Shown: positions 28,182 to 38,729, counted from the stretch's first letter. The stretch is 64,000 bases of DNA from Oceanimonas doudoroffii (GCF_002242685.1 NZ_NBIM01000007.1:83786-147785), one strand, 5' to 3'. Notes: generated by a model not told the origin, from the sequence alone. Numbers and translations are program-made.

Positions 28182-30344
28182 TCAGGCGGCGCCGCCCTGC
28201 TGACCGGCCTGAATGGCGGTGAGGGCAATTGTGTAGACGATGTCGTCCACCAGGGCGCCACGGGACAGATCGTTCACCGGTTTGCGCATGCCCTGCAGCA
28301 TGGGGCCGATGGACACCAGCTGGGCCGAGCGCTGCACCGCCTTGTAGGTGGTGTTGCCGGTGTTCAGATCCGGAAAGATAAACACCGTGGCCTTGCCCGC
28401 TACCGGCGAGTTGGGCGCCTTGGACTTGGCCACATTTTCCATGATGGCGGCGTCATACTGCAGCGGACCGTCGATCACCAGATCCGGGCGTTTTTCCTGG
28501 GCCAGACGGGTCGCCTCGCGCACCTTCTCCACGTCGGCGCCGGTGCCGGAGGTGCCGGTGGAATAGGAGATCATTGCCACTCTGGGATCAATGCCAAAGG
28601 CCCGGGCCGACTCCGCCGACTGAATGGCGATCTCCGCCAGCTGCTCGGCGCTCGGATCCGGGTTGATGGCACAGTCGCCATACACCAGCACCTGATCCGG
28701 CAGCAGCATAAAGAACACTGACGACACCAGCGAGCAGCCCGGCGCGGTCTTGATGATCTGCAGCGGCGGCCGAATGGTGTTGGCGGTGGTGTTGACCGCG
28801 CCCGACACCAGACCGTCCACCTCGTCCCGCTCCAGCATCATGGTGCCCAGCACCACGTTGTCCTGCAACTGCTCCATGGCCACCACCTCGGTAATGCCCT
28901 TGGACTTGCGCAGCTCCACCAGCCGCTCCACGTAGTTGTCTCGCACCTCGGCCGGATCCACGATGTCGACCTTGTCATCCAGCACCACGCCCTGCTGGGC
29001 GGCGATGCGCAGGATTTCTTCGGGGTTGCCCAGCAGTACCGGCCGGGCAATGCCCCGCTCGGCGCAGATGGCAGCGGCCTTGATGGTACGCGGCTCATCC
29101 CCTTCCGGCAGCACAATGCGCTTGGCGGCGCGGCGGGCCAGCTCGGTGAGCTGATAGCGGAACGCCGGCGGGCTGAGCCGGCGACTGCGGGCGGACTTGG
29201 CCGACAGCGACTCGATCCAGTGCTTGTCGATATGGCCGGCCATGTAGTCCTGCACCGCCTCGATGCGGCCGGCGTCGTCCACCGGAATCTCCAGGTTGAA
29301 GTGCTGCAGGCTGACCGCCGTCTGCCAGGTATTGGTGTTGACCATCAGAATGGGCAGGCCGGTTTCGGTGGCACGCTGGCACAGGTCCATGATCTGGGGC
29401 TCGGGGTGATAGCTGCCGGTCAGCAGCAGGGCGCCGATCTTGACGCCGTTCATGGCCGCCAGGCACACCGACACGATCACGTCGGAGCGATCTCCCGAGG
29501 CCACCAGCAGGCTGCCGGGCTTGAAGTGCTGCACCATGTTGTGCAGCGCCCGGGCGCAGAAGGTGACGCTTTGCAGCCGGCGGGTGTGCAGTCCGCCCTC
29601 GTTGATGATGGTGGCATTGAGGTGACGGGCCAGATCCACCGCCCGGGGGGCCACCAGCTGGGTATTCCAGGGAATGCAGCCAAGAATGCGCAGCGGTGTC
29701 TTGCCGAACACCTGCAGCACTTCCAGGTTGGCGGTGACATGCTCGCCCTTGTAGCCGGGATTGAACATCTCGGTGAGATCGGGTCGCGCGTTGCCCTGCT
29801 CGTCCACCGGCGCGCCCACCTTATTAATGATGCAGCCCACAATGCGCTTGTTAAGCACGCCGCCGAAGTTGGCACAGGCCAGCTCCAGTCGCTCCTTCAG
29901 GTGCTGGCTGCTGTCGCTGCCGGGCTGGGCCACGAACACCATGTCGGCATCCAGTGCCTTGGCAATGTCGTAGTTGATGCGGTTGGCAAAGGGCTGCTTG
30001 TCGGTGGGGATCAGGCCCTCCACCACCACAACCTCGGCGCCGCTTTCGGAAACGTGCTTTTCAAAGCGTGCGACGATTTCCTCCAGCAGCACGTCCAGGT
30101 TGCCCGCCGAGATCATGCTCTCGGCATAGCTCAGGGCAAAGGGTTCCGGCGGTGTCAGGTTGGAGCCGTTGGCCATGACCGCGGTGGAGTGATCCTGCAC
30201 CTTGCGCCGGGAGCGCGGCTGGGACACCGGCTTGAAGAAGCTGACGTTGACGCCGTTGCGCTCCATGGCACGCACCATGCCAAGGCTGACCGAGGTGGCG
30301 CCCACGCCGCTGCTGACCGGGATCAGCATGATGGTTCTGGTCAT
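28182..30344 (-). CDS. pta: Phosphate acetyltransferase
   Basis: Converts acetyl-CoA and phosphate to acetyl phosphate. The long three-domain form of 720 residues: N-terminal dethiobiotin-synthetase-like P-loop domain ([20 protein letters not shown]), a DRTGG domain in the middle, and the C-terminal catalytic domain from about residue 390 ([32 protein letters not shown]). The ATG at 30344 has a GGGGGAAG site and overlaps the ackA stop by four bases (ATGA), so the pair is translationally coupled. Confidence 0.97.
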   Translation of the reverse strand: MTRTIMLIPVSSGVGATSVSLGMVRAMERNGVNVSFFKPVSQPRSRRKVQDHSTAVMANGSNLTPPEPFALSYAESMISAGNLDVLLEEIVARFEKHVSESGAEVVVVEGLIPTDKQPFANRINYDIAKALDADMVFVAQPGSDSSQHLKERLELACANFGGVLNKRIVGCIINKVGAPVDEQGNARPDLTEMFNPGYKGEHVTANLEVLQVFGKTPLRILGCIPWNTQLVAPRAVDLARHLNATIINEGGLHTRRLQSVTFCARALHNMVQHFKPGSLLVASGDRSDVIVSVCLAAMNGVKIGALLLTGSYHPEPQIMDLCQRATETGLPILMVNTNTWQTAVSLQHFNLEIPVDDAGRIEAVQDYMAGHIDKHWIESLSAKSARSRRLSPPAFRYQLTELARRAAKRIVLPEGDEPRTIKAAAICAERGIARPVLLGNPEEILRIAAQQGVVLDDKVDIVDPAEVRDNYVERLVELRKSKGITEVVAMEQLQDNVVLGTMMLERDEVDGLVSGAVNTTANTIRPPLQIIKTAPGCSLVSSVFFMLLPDQVLVYGDCAINPDPSAEQLAEIAIQSAESARAFGIDPRVAMISYSTGTSGTGADVEKVREATRLAQEKRPDLVIDGPLQYDAAIMENVAKSKAPNSPVAGKATVFIFPDLNTGNTTYKAVQRSAQLVSIGPMLQGMRKPVNDLSRGALVDDIVYTIALTAIQAGQQGGAA

Positions 30345-31561
30345 TGGTCTTCCCCCGCTGGTGACAGACGAGACAGCGCCAGCGCATCCTGGGCGATCAC
30401 CCACTCCTCATTGGTGGGCAGTACCCACACCGGCAGGCTGCCGGCCTGACTGATGCAGCCGGCCTTGCCGAATCGGGCGGCCTGGTTGGCGGCGTCGTCC
30501 ACCTTTGCACCCAGCAATGCGAGTTTGGACAGGGTCAGTTCGCGCACCAGAGAAGAGTTCTCGCCGATGCCGCCGGTGAACACGATGGCATCCAGCCGGC
30601 CGTCGAGGGCACAGGCATAACCGGCAATGTATTTGGACAGGCGGTAGGCAAAAATGTCCAGCGCGCGCCTGGCCTCGGGCAGTTGATCGTAATTGTCTTC
30701 GGCAAAACGGCAGTCGCTGCTTTGCTCGGTCAGGCCCAGCAGGCCCGATTCCTTGGTCAGCAGGGTATTGATACGATCCACGCTGTAGCCCAGGGCATCG
30801 TGCAGATGGAAGATCAGGGCCGGATCAATGTCACCGCTTCGAGTGCCCATCACCAGGCCTTCCAGCGGGGTCAGGCCCATGGAGGTGTCTACCGACTCGC
30901 CGTTTTTAACCGCGCATACCGAGGCGCCGTTGCCCAGGTGGCAGCTGATGATATTGAGCTCGTGCACCGGCTTGTTGAGCACGCGCGCCGCTTCCTGGGT
31001 GATGAAGTAGTGGCTGGTGCCGTGCATGCCATAACGGCGAATGCCGTGTTCCCGGTACAGGGAATGAGGAATGGCGTACAGATAGGCCTGCTCGGGCATG
31101 GTCTGATGAAAGGCGGTATCAAAGACCGCGATCTGGGGCAGTGCCGGAAAGGCACTGCGGGCCGAGGCAATGCCCACCAGGTGCGCCGGGTTATGCAGCG
31201 GCGCCAGGCTGGCGCAGGCCTCGATACCCGCGATCACCTCGTCGTCAATCAGTACCGAACGGGTAAAACGTTCGCCACCGTGCACCACTCGGTGGCCCAC
31301 CGCCACCAGCCCTTGCAGCAGTTCCGGGTGAGGCTTGAGCAGGTGCTCCACAATGAAATCCAGGGCCTGCTGGTGGGCGGCTCCGGCCCCCAGTGCTGCA
31401 TCGGCCTTGACACCATCAAGCTTCCATTTGATACGGGCGTCGGCAAGGTAAAAGCATTCGGCCAGGCCGGACAGCTTTTCGCTGCCGCTTTCGGCGTCCA
31501 GAATGGCGAACTTGAGGGAGGAGCTGCCGCAATTCAGCACCAGGACCAGATCGTTACTCAT
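30341..31561 (-). CDS. ackA: Acetate kinase
   Basis: Interconverts acetyl phosphate plus ADP and acetate plus ATP. The 406-residue protein opens [20 protein letters not shown] and has [28 protein letters not shown] and FTGGIGENS, all family signatures. The ATG at 31561 is chosen for the AAAGGA site before it; an earlier in-frame start at 31594 lacks support. First gene of ackA-pta, divergent from yfbV as in enterobacteria. Confidence 0.97.
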   Translation of the reverse strand: MSNDLVLVLNCGSSSLKFAILDAESGSEKLSGLAECFYLADARIKWKLDGVKADAALGAGAAHQQALDFIVEHLLKPHPELLQGLVAVGHRVVHGGERFTRSVLIDDEVIAGIEACASLAPLHNPAHLVGIASARSAFPALPQIAVFDTAFHQTMPEQAYLYAIPHSLYREHGIRRYGMHGTSHYFITQEAARVLNKPVHELNIISCHLGNGASVCAVKNGESVDTSMGLTPLEGLVMGTRSGDIDPALIFHLHDALGYSVDRINTLLTKESGLLGLTEQSSDCRFAEDNYDQLPEARRALDIFAYRLSKYIAGYACALDGRLDAIVFTGGIGENSSLVRELTLSKLALLGAKVDDAANQAARFGKAGCISQAGSLPVWVLPTNEEWVIAQDALALSRLSPAGEDQ

Positions 31562-31692
31562 TGAAAATCCTTTCTTTCGGATTTGCGAAACCACTTGCCC
31601 GCCATAAAACGGGCAATAAATATCACTTTAACTCTATCCTTGAGAAAAGGCGCTTTACCAAAGGGTAGACTGGCCGGGGGTCATCCGTAACA

Positions 31693-31714
31693 TGGCCGGT
31701 ATGTTAACCGGCCA
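31693..31714. promoter_or_regulatory. Inverted repeat in the ackA/yfbV divergent promoter region
   Basis: TGGCCGGT-ATGTTA-ACCGGCCA, a perfect 8-bp inverted repeat with 6-base centre, midway between the two divergent start codons. A further half-site CTGGCCGG is near 31670. Possible operator. Confidence 0.45.
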
Positions 31715-31835
31715 GTTGGATGGCGAATATTAACCTTTTGTCTGTGGTAAAATAACAGCCAGACACGGCGTTTTTTTTGATTTGAATCGCTAATCTGAAA
31801 ATTAGCTACACCGCAGGAGACTGCCTGGAGGACAT

Positions 31836-32276
31836 ATGAGTCCCTTTACCCACACCCTGCATCGCGGCCAGCAATACCTGGCCATCTGGCCACAGGAGCG
31901 CCGTCTGGCGCCGCTGTTTCCCGAATGCCGCATTATGGTTGCCACCCGTTATGGGGTGCGCACCATGCCGGCGCTGATCACCCTGAGCCTGTTGCTGCAG
32001 TTTCAGTTTGGTGCCCCCCACTACTGGCCCAGCGTGGTGGCCTCGGTGCTGTTTTTGGCCAGCCTGCCGTTGCAGGGCTATTACTGGCTGGGCAAGCGAG
32101 CCGATACCCATTTGCCGCCGTCGCTGCGGGAATGGTACCTGCAAATTCACGACAAGCTGGCCGCCGCCGGCGGCCGGGTCAAGGCACCGGTGTCCCGCCC
32201 CCGTTATTTTGAACTGGGAGAGACCCTGAACTCGGCGTTCAAGCAGCTGGACAAGTCCTTTATCGAGGAGCCCTGA
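31836..32276 (+). CDS. yfbV: UPF0208 inner membrane protein YfbV
   Basis: A 146-residue protein with two central membrane helices (about residues 45-60 and 63-80) and the family motifs GQQYLAIWPQERRLAPLFPE, RYGVRTMPALI and LREWYLQIHDKL. It is divergently paired with ackA-pta as in E. coli. Function unknown; links to terminus or macrodomain organisation have been proposed for the E. coli protein. Confidence 0.94.
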   Translation: MSPFTHTLHRGQQYLAIWPQERRLAPLFPECRIMVATRYGVRTMPALITLSLLLQFQFGAPHYWPSVVASVLFLASLPLQGYYWLGKRADTHLPPSLREWYLQIHDKLAAAGGRVKAPVSRPRYFELGETLNSAFKQLDKSFIEEP

Positions 32277-32419
32277 GGCCCGTGATCAGGCCGGCAGGGC
32301 CGGCTTCGCACGACGCTGTTCTCGCACGATAAAAGCTGTGTCCAATGCGGAAAACTGTTACCTTAGTCACTCATACTGATAACCAATCACCAACAACCGC
32401 AATCATCAGGAGAGTCTCA

Positions 32420-32920
32420 ATGTCATCCGTTACTTTTCAGGGGAATTCCGTTGCCGTTTCCGGCCAGCTGCCGACCGTAGGCCAGGCTGCTCCCGACTTC
32501 ACCCTGACCGGCGCCGATCTGAGCGACATCAAGCTGGGCGACTTCAAGGGCAAGAAGGTACTGCTGAACATCTTCCCCAGCGTGGATACCGGCGTGTGTG
32601 CCACCAGCGTGCGCACCTTTAACGAAAAGGCCGCCGGCCTGAACAACACCCAGGTGCTGTGTGTGTCCATGGACCTGCCCTTTGCCAGCAGCCGCTTCTG
32701 CGCCGCCGAAGGCCTGGAAAACGTGCAGGTGGCCTCTGCCTTCCGCCACACCGAGTTCCTGGCCGACTACGGCGTGGCCCTGAGCGACGGCGCCCTGCGC
32801 GGCCTGTCTGCCCGTGCCGTGGTATGCATTGACGAAAACGGCAAGGTAACCCATGTTGAGCGCGTGGCCGAACTGACCAACGAGCCCGACTACGAGGGAG
32901 CCCTGGCCGCGCTGAAGTGA
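32420..32920 (+). CDS. tpx: Thiol peroxidase, atypical 2-Cys
   Basis: Peroxiredoxin reducing alkyl hydroperoxides with electrons from thioredoxin. Peroxidatic C60 lies in PSVDTGVCATSVRTFNE and resolving C94 in SSRFCAAEGLEN, the Tpx pattern; an extra Cys is at 81. Length 166 residues is normal. The ATG at 32420 follows CAGGAGAG. Monocistronic. Confidence 0.96.
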   Translation: MSSVTFQGNSVAVSGQLPTVGQAAPDFTLTGADLSDIKLGDFKGKKVLLNIFPSVDTGVCATSVRTFNEKAAGLNNTQVLCVSMDLPFASSRFCAAEGLENVQVASAFRHTEFLADYGVALSDGALRGLSARAVVCIDENGKVTHVERVAELTNEPDYEGALAALK

Positions 32921-33074
32921 TCCTGCCGGATCCCTGCACGCTTTTGATTTTATCATTAAGATCAACCAACTATCCTGACAAGGCGGGGTAATCTACAGAC
33001 TTACTCACAGATAATGTGGATAACCCTCGCCTGGCGCGGGGCCACTCAGGCCCCGCCACTTGAAGGAGCCAGCG

Positions 33075-33980
33075 ATGAAGATACTGCTTACCGGAGGAAC
33101 CGGCTTTATCGGCAGCCGCCTGATGAGTCACCTGCGTCCGCACCATCAGGTGTCGGTACTGAGCCGTTCACCCAATAAGGTGTATCAGCGCCTGGGGCAC
33201 GACATTGACGCCCTGCCTTCCCTTGATGACCTGCCCGATCTCGATCAGTTTGACGCCGTTATCAACCTCGCCGGCGAACCCATTGCCGACAAACGCTGGA
33301 GCCCGTCCCAGAAAACGCGTATCTGCCACAGCCGCTGGCGCATCACCGAGCAACTGGTGGAAAAGATCAAGGCCGGCAGCAACCCGCCCGCCGTGGTGAT
33401 CAGCGGCTCGGCGGTGGGCTTTTACGGTCGCCAGGGAGACACCCTGGTGGACGAAGACACCCACCCTCACCCTGAGTTCAGCCACGAGGTCTGCTCCCGC
33501 TGGGAGGAGCTGGCTCAGCAGGCCGAAACCGAACACACTCGCGTGTGCCGCATTCGCCTGGGAGTGGTGCTGGGCGCCGAAGGCGGCGCCCTGGTAAAGA
33601 TGCTGCCCAGTTATCGCTTTGGCCTGGGAGGCCCTATCGGCTCGGGCAAGCAATACATGTCGTGGATCCACATTGAAGATGTGGTCAACCTGATCCTGTT
33701 CTTACTGGAGCACGAGGAATGCAACGGCGCCTATAACGCCACCGCCCCCGAGCCGGTCACCAATGCCCAGTTCAGCAAAACCCTGGCCGGTAACCTGGGC
33801 AAGCCCCATTTCGCCCGAGTGCCGGCCTGGACCATGAAGCTACTGTTCGGTGAAATGGCCGACCTGCTGCTGACCGGCCAGCGAGTGATGCCGGTGCGAC
33901 TACAACAGGCGGGGTTTCACTTTCGCTACCCCACCCTCGACAAGGCCCTGAAAGAAACCCTGAGCGCCCCCCGGCTTTAA
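33075..33980 (+). CDS. yfcH: TIGR01777-family NAD-dependent epimerase/dehydratase YfcH
   Basis: A 301-residue short-chain-like epimerase with the NAD-binding start MKILLTGGTGFIGSRLM, LAGEPIADKRWSPSQK, SGSAVGFYG and the C-terminal DUF1731 region. The ATG at 33075 follows GAAGGAG. Related proteins are called cell-division inhibitor SulA-like in old annotations, which is not supported; the substrate is unknown. Confidence 0.92.
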   Translation: MKILLTGGTGFIGSRLMSHLRPHHQVSVLSRSPNKVYQRLGHDIDALPSLDDLPDLDQFDAVINLAGEPIADKRWSPSQKTRICHSRWRITEQLVEKIKAGSNPPAVVISGSAVGFYGRQGDTLVDEDTHPHPEFSHEVCSRWEELAQQAETEHTRVCRIRLGVVLGAEGGALVKMLPSYRFGLGGPIGSGKQYMSWIHIEDVVNLILFLLEHEECNGAYNATAPEPVTNAQFSKTLAGNLGKPHFARVPAWTMKLLFGEMADLLLTGQRVMPVRLQQAGFHFRYPTLDKALKETLSAPRL

Positions 33981-33992
33981 GGGCGACTGGCT

Positions 33993-34016
33993 CACGCGAA
34001 CTGTCTTGTTCGCGTG
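33993..34016. terminator. Hairpin between convergent yfcH and ybbP
   Basis: CACGCGAAC / GTTCGCGTG perfect 9-bp stem, 6-base loop, in the 61-base gap between the two convergent stop codons. There is no T-run on either side, so termination would be weak or Rho-assisted. Confidence 0.5.
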
Positions 34017-34041
34017 GGCGCGCCACAGCCCGGATCGCGCA

Positions 34042-36465
34042 CTATCCCCACTGCCGCAACCGGTTTATCAAGGCCCCGCTGAGCAGGCCGCCGGCGCGGC
34101 CGGTAAGCAACAACAGCACGGCGCCCAGGGCCGGCAACGCCAGCCACAACCCAGGGTGCGGCTGCCAGGGCAGATCCAGCCACCAGGGCAGCAACACCGC
34201 CACGCACAGCTCCACCGCCAGCGCTGCCGCCAGCCCGGCCACCAGCCCCGCGCCCAGCCATTCCCAGCGCAACGAGGCGCGGATCAGCCGGTTGCCCGCC
34301 CCCAGGGTGCGCAGCAGCACCAGCTCCCGCCGGCGACTGGCCAGGGTGGCTTCCACCTGGGCCAGCAGCACCAGCAGGCTGGCCCCAGTGACCAACGCCA
34401 TGATCACCAGCAGCGCCCGGCTGACCTGGGCCAGTATGGTGCGCAACTGTTGCAGCAAGGCCTCGACGTCAAACACGGTAATGGTGGGAAAGGCACGGAT
34501 CAGCTCCACCTCCACCGCCTTGAGGCGTTCGGGCAGGTAAAAGCTCGCCATCCAGGCAGCCGGGTAGTCGGCCAGCACGTCCGGGCTCAACACCAGGTAA
34601 AAATTGGGCTTCATGCTGTCCCAATCCACCTCACGAAGGCTACGCACCTCGGCAAAGACCCTTTGTCCGGCCAGGTCCAGGGTGAGGATGTCGCCCAGCA
34701 CCAGCCCGAGCCGCTCCGCCAGCCCGCTTTCCACCGACACACCGCCGGCGGCGGCCGACCACTGGCCGTCCACAATGCGGTTGCCCTCGGGCACCTCTTC
34801 GCTCCAGGTGAGGTTGAGCTCACGGCCCAGGCCGCCACCCCGCTCGCTGCTGATCTCCGCCACCGGCACCGCATTCACCTGCGCCAGCCGCCCGCGCACG
34901 ATGGGATAGAAGCGCGATGAGTCCAGCCCGTTGTCTCTCAGCAGCTGCGCCACCGGATCCAGCTCGGTGTCGGCAATATTGATCAGAAAACGGTTGTGGG
35001 TGTCGGCAGGCAACCGGGCCAGAAAGCCCTCGGTCAGCTCGCCCCGCACCACCCACAACAGGCTGGCCAGAAACAGGGCCAGTGCCACGCCACCAAACTG
35101 CAGCAAGGTCGCCAGCCTGGCCCGGTTCAGCCGGCCTAGCGCCAGTCGAAAGGCCACACTACCTCGAGGTAGCCGGGCCAGCGCCAGCAACACTCGGCAC
35201 AACCCGCCCAGCACCAGTACCAGTGCCAGCAGTCCCAGCAGCAGGCCGCCGGCCAGCCCGAGGCTGCCGGCGAACAGCCAGCTCAGCACCACGACACCCG
35301 CCAGCAGTATGCCACCGCTAAGCCAGGGTGAAATGCGCGCCTCGGCCTCGTTGCGCAATACTCGCAGCGGAGGCACCCCCAACAGCCGCAGCAGGGGCAC
35401 CACCGACAGCATCAGGGTCGTCAGCAGGGCCAGGCCACCGGCCACCAAAAAGGGCGTGAGCGAAGGCGGCGGCAGCGGTATCGCCATGGCCTCGCCCAGG
35501 GCCAGCAGGATCAGCTGATGCACGCCATAACCCGCTACCGCGCCAAGCAGGGCGCCAAGCAGCATCAAGCCCGTCAGCAGTCGTGCCAGCCAGGCCAGCA
35601 ACTGCCGCCGCCCCGCCCCCAGGGTTTTAAGCAGGGCAATGCGATCCTGCTCTCGACGGGAGAAATACCCCAGCGCGATGGCCATGGCCAGAATGCCCAG
35701 CAACACGCCGGTGAGCGAAGCCAGCCGAAAGAACTGCTCGGCCCGCGTAATGGAGCGGGCCACCGGCGTGTCGGCGTTATTGGGGCCGCGCCAGCGCTGG
35801 CCCTGCTGCAACTGCGGCTGCAGCCAACGGGCGTAATCCGTCAGGGCCTTGTCGTCGCCCTTGAACAGGTAGCGGTAGCGGCTGCGGCTGCCTTCCATAA
35901 AAATGCCGGTGGCAGCCACGTCATCCAGGTGCATCAGGGCCCTGGGGGCCAGCAAGAAGGGAGAAAAGCCCTGATCCGGCTCGCTCACCAGCTCTCCTGC
36001 CACGATAAGACGCAGGTTACCCAGCTCCACCGTGGCCCCGGGAGCCAGGTTCAGCAGCGCCAGCAGCCGGGCCGACAACCAGATATGGCCCGGCTTTACC
36101 TGGCCTTGCGGCGCCAAGATCAGCTCACCGTAAAAGGGAAAGGCATCGTCCACGGCGCGAATGCTGGCCAGCTGCAACTGCTCGTTGGCAAACAGCACGC
36201 TGTTAAAGGATTGCCCCACCGACACCTGCAGCCCCCGCTCCTGGGCCTCGGCCAGCCATGGCGCTTCGGCAGGCCGGCTGCCACTCAGCACCCGATCGGC
36301 GGCGATATAGTCCCGTCCCGACACCTTGAGCGCGGCGTTCAGCCGGTCCGCCACCAGGGTCACACTGAGAATGCTGGCCACACACAACGCCAGCGCCAGC
36401 ACAAACAGTCGCAGCGGGCCGCTGGCCACTTCCCGTCGAATCAGTCCCCAGCCCAGGCTAGCCAT
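34042..36465 (-). CDS. ybbP: MacB/FtsX-type ABC transporter permease YbbP
   Basis: An 807-residue membrane protein with the duplicated FtsX layout: an N-terminal helix (residues 18-40), a large periplasmic domain, a cluster of helices near 245-425, a second periplasmic domain, and three C-terminal helices. It partners the ATPase YbbA, whose gene overlaps its 5' end by 8 bases. Such systems (LolCDE/MacB class) move lipoproteins or hydrophobic envelope molecules; substrate of YbbAP is not established. Confidence 0.92.
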   Translation of the reverse strand: MASLGWGLIRREVASGPLRLFVLALALCVASILSVTLVADRLNAALKVSGRDYIAADRVLSGSRPAEAPWLAEAQERGLQVSVGQSFNSVLFANEQLQLASIRAVDDAFPFYGELILAPQGQVKPGHIWLSARLLALLNLAPGATVELGNLRLIVAGELVSEPDQGFSPFLLAPRALMHLDDVAATGIFMEGSRSRYRYLFKGDDKALTDYARWLQPQLQQGQRWRGPNNADTPVARSITRAEQFFRLASLTGVLLGILAMAIALGYFSRREQDRIALLKTLGAGRRQLLAWLARLLTGLMLLGALLGAVAGYGVHQLILLALGEAMAIPLPPPSLTPFLVAGGLALLTTLMLSVVPLLRLLGVPPLRVLRNEAEARISPWLSGGILLAGVVVLSWLFAGSLGLAGGLLLGLLALVLVLGGLCRVLLALARLPRGSVAFRLALGRLNRARLATLLQFGGVALALFLASLLWVVRGELTEGFLARLPADTHNRFLINIADTELDPVAQLLRDNGLDSSRFYPIVRGRLAQVNAVPVAEISSERGGGLGRELNLTWSEEVPEGNRIVDGQWSAAAGGVSVESGLAERLGLVLGDILTLDLAGQRVFAEVRSLREVDWDSMKPNFYLVLSPDVLADYPAAWMASFYLPERLKAVEVELIRAFPTITVFDVEALLQQLRTILAQVSRALLVIMALVTGASLLVLLAQVEATLASRRRELVLLRTLGAGNRLIRASLRWEWLGAGLVAGLAAALAVELCVAVLLPWWLDLPWQPHPGLWLALPALGAVLLLLTGRAGGLLSGALINRLRQWG

Positions 36466-37141
36466 GCTGCTCCTCCAGATGACCGGCGGTCATCAGCAGG
36501 CGCCGCTCGCAGCGGCCGGCCAGGGAGTCATCATGGGTGACGATCACCAGGGTAGTGCCGTGCTGACGGTTAAGTTCAAACAGCAAATCGATGATATGGC
36601 CGCCGGTCTGGTGATCCAGATTGCCGGTGGGCTCGTCCGCCAAGAGAATGTCGGGCCCGGTCATAAAGGCGCGGGCGATGGCCACTCGCTGCTGCTCGCC
36701 CCCGGACAGTTGGGCGGGAAAGTGGCTCATGCGCGCCCCCAGCCCCACTCGTTCCAGCAGCGCCCTGGCACGCTCCCGGTTGCCATTGCCCTCTTTCAGC
36801 TCGGCGGGCAGCATGACATTTTCCAGGGCGGTCAGGGTAGGCAGCAACAGAAAGGACTGAAACACAAAACCGATGTGCTCCGCCCGCAACACAGCGCGCT
36901 GCTCTTCGTTCAGGCTGGCGAGGGATTTGCCGGCGATATGGATCTCGCCCTCGCTGGCGGAGTCCAGCCCCGCCAGCAGCCCCAGCAGGGTCGACTTGCC
37001 CGAGCCCGAGGCGCCCACCAGCGCCAGGCTCTGGCCGGCCTTGACTTCGAGGTTGACACCCTGAAGGATGGTGAGGTGCTCGTCGCCCAGGCTGACCCGG
37101 TGCGCGAGATCCACCACGCGAATAATGGAAGAGGTTGTCAT
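36458..37141 (-). CDS. ybbA: ABC transporter ATP-binding protein YbbA
   Basis: ATPase of the MacB/LolD class, 227 residues. Walker [21 protein letters not shown]-loop VFQSFLLLP, signature [16 protein letters not shown] and Walker [13 protein letters not shown] are intact. The ATG at 37141 has an AAGGATT site; it overlaps, on the other strand, the ATG of tesA (shared CATG at 37139-37142). The divergent ybbAP/tesA arrangement is the enterobacterial one. Confidence 0.95.
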   Translation of the reverse strand: MTTSSIIRVVDLAHRVSLGDEHLTILQGVNLEVKAGQSLALVGASGSGKSTLLGLLAGLDSASEGEIHIAGKSLASLNEEQRAVLRAEHIGFVFQSFLLLPTLTALENVMLPAELKEGNGNRERARALLERVGLGARMSHFPAQLSGGEQQRVAIARAFMTGPDILLADEPTGNLDHQTGGHIIDLLFELNRQHGTTLVIVTHDDSLAGRCERRLLMTAGHLEEQHG

Positions 37142-37742
37142 GCTGCGAATCCTTGTGCTGTTGATCTGGTTATTGTCTCCCGCCCTGTGGGCGAACACCC
37201 TGCTGGTGCTGGGTGACAGCCTGAGCGCCGGTTATCGCATGCGTGCCGAGCAGGCCTGGCCCCATCTGTTGGCCGAGCAATGGCAGCAGGAAGGCCGGCA
37301 AATCACCGTGGTCAACGCCAGCGTCAGCGGCGACACCACTCAAGGGGGACTGCAACGGCTGCCCCCCTTGCTGCAACGACACCGGCCCAGCCTGGTGCTG
37401 CTGGAACTGGGCGGCAACGATGGCCTGCGCGGCCTGCCGCCCCGGCTGATAGAGCGCAACCTCGAGCGCTTGATAGCCCTGGCCAATGAAGCCGGCGCCC
37501 GGGTCATTCTCACCGATATTCAGCTGCCTCCCAACTATGGCCAACGCTACCTGCAGCAGTTCGAAGGGGTATTCAGCCGGCTGGCGGATCAGCACGATGT
37601 GCCGCTGCTGCCGTTTTTTGTGGCGCCGCTAATCGGCCAGAGTGGCATGATGATGGACGATGGCATTCACCCCACCGCCGCCGCCCAGCCGCTGATCGCA
37701 CAACAGGTCAGTGCGTTTCTCACCCCCTATCTCACGCCCTAA
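37140..37742 (+). CDS. tesA: Multifunctional acyl-CoA thioesterase I / lysophospholipase L1
   Basis: Periplasmic SGNH hydrolase of 200 residues. A signal peptide ([18 protein letters not shown]) precedes the block I motif VLGDSLSAGYR (catalytic Ser at 27); block III GGNDGLRG and block V DDGIHPTA with the catalytic Asp and His follow. The ATG at 37140 has a GGAAGAGG site located inside ybbA's first codons. Its TAA stop overlaps by two bases the stop of the convergent glycosylase-like gene. Confidence 0.95.
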   Translation: MLRILVLLIWLLSPALWANTLLVLGDSLSAGYRMRAEQAWPHLLAEQWQQEGRQITVVNASVSGDTTQGGLQRLPPLLQRHRPSLVLLELGGNDGLRGLPPRLIERNLERLIALANEAGARVILTDIQLPPNYGQRYLQQFEGVFSRLADQHDVPLLPFFVAPLIGQSGMMMDDGIHPTAAAQPLIAQQVSAFLTPYLTP

Positions 37743-38410
37743 CCAATGGAAAAGGCCAGGGTCTTGCTGATTTCACTCAGGCTCAGGCCGCTTTGCTCAC
37801 GCCAGGTGTTAAAGGCGGCCTGGGCCTGGCTCATGCCTTTTTTGCTGCCCAGGGCCGCATCTACCACGCCGTGATGCTGCAAATAGCCACCGACATCGCC
37901 GGTAAAGAGAAAGGTATCCACGCCCAGCCGGCGCAGGGCATAAGGGGCGATATTGCCCCCGAGCAGGCGACCGTGCCGGCGAATTTGCTGCCACAGGCCC
38001 ACCATGTCGGTGGTCGGCCAGTTCGCCACAAAGGCGCCAAAGCCGCCGTGCTCCCTGCCCAGGGTCAGCACCATTTGTGCATTGACCGGCACCGCAGCAA
38101 TCTTCTTCGCATGGCGCACTATGCTGGGATCATGATTGAGCCGCTCCAGGTGATGCTCGTCCAGCAATAGCATTTTATGGGGATCAAAGCCAAAAAAGGC
38201 CCGTTCAAAGTCCGGCCACTTGTCGCGAATGACCCGCCACACAAAACCGGACTGAAACAGGCTCATGGTAAAGGAAGACAGCCAGCGGTCGTCGGGAATG
38301 GCGGCCAGCTCGGCGGGACCCAGAACCGGGGTGGCAATCAGCCGGCGCAGCGCGGCCTCGCCGCCATGACGGGCACAGGCCCGGGCAAAGATATGATCGA
38401 AGTGCTCCAT
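37739..38410 (-). CDS. Divergent DNA-3-methyladenine glycosylase I-like protein
   Basis: A 223-residue protein of the Tag/adenine-glycosylase superfamily: WLSSFTMSLFQSGFVWRVIRDKWPDFERAF and FDPHKMLLLDEHHLERL followed by DPSIVRHAKKIAAVPVNA match the helical core that flips damaged bases. The zinc-snap cysteines of true Tag (N-terminal Cys and C-terminal His/Cys) are absent, so specificity may differ. The ATG at 38410 is chosen over an extension to 38569 because the extension reads through the tRNA-Ala region. It lies downstream of the tRNA array terminator. Confidence 0.78.
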   Translation of the reverse strand: MEHFDHIFARACARHGGEAALRRLIATPVLGPAELAAIPDDRWLSSFTMSLFQSGFVWRVIRDKWPDFERAFFGFDPHKMLLLDEHHLERLNHDPSIVRHAKKIAAVPVNAQMVLTLGREHGGFGAFVANWPTTDMVGLWQQIRRHGRLLGGNIAPYALRRLGVDTFLFTGDVGGYLQHHGVVDAALGSKKGMSQAQAAFNTWREQSGLSLSEISKTLAFSIG

Positions 38411-38483
38411 GAAAACAGTCTCGTTCGAGTTTGCTTCATTGTGCGCACCGAAAGTGAAAAAAACCAGTGACGGTTTAAAACGA

Positions 38484-38515
38484 AAAAAGCCGTAGTCAGT
38501 CGACTGCGGCTTTTT
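38484..38515 (-). terminator. Terminator of the tRNA-Ala array
   Basis: AAAAAGCCG-T-AGTC / GACT-G-CGGCTTTTT with AGTC loop, directly downstream (minus strand) of the last tRNA-Ala, ending in a run of T. Confidence 0.9.
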
Positions 38516-38520
38516 AAATT

Positions 38521-38596
<76 letters not shown>

Positions 38597-38615
38597 GAAT
38601 TGGGTCAGATTGTTT

Positions 38616-38691
<76 letters not shown>

Positions 38692-38729
38692 AAAACAATA
38701 CTGTTTTACTGGTGTTAGTTTCTGCCGCC

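Noticed and set aside
33015..33023. Perfect DnaA-box-like sequence TGTGGATAA between tpx and yfcH
   Set aside because: A single 9-mer without other boxes, an AT-rich unwinding element or dnaA/dnaN/gidA neighbours is not evidence for an origin.
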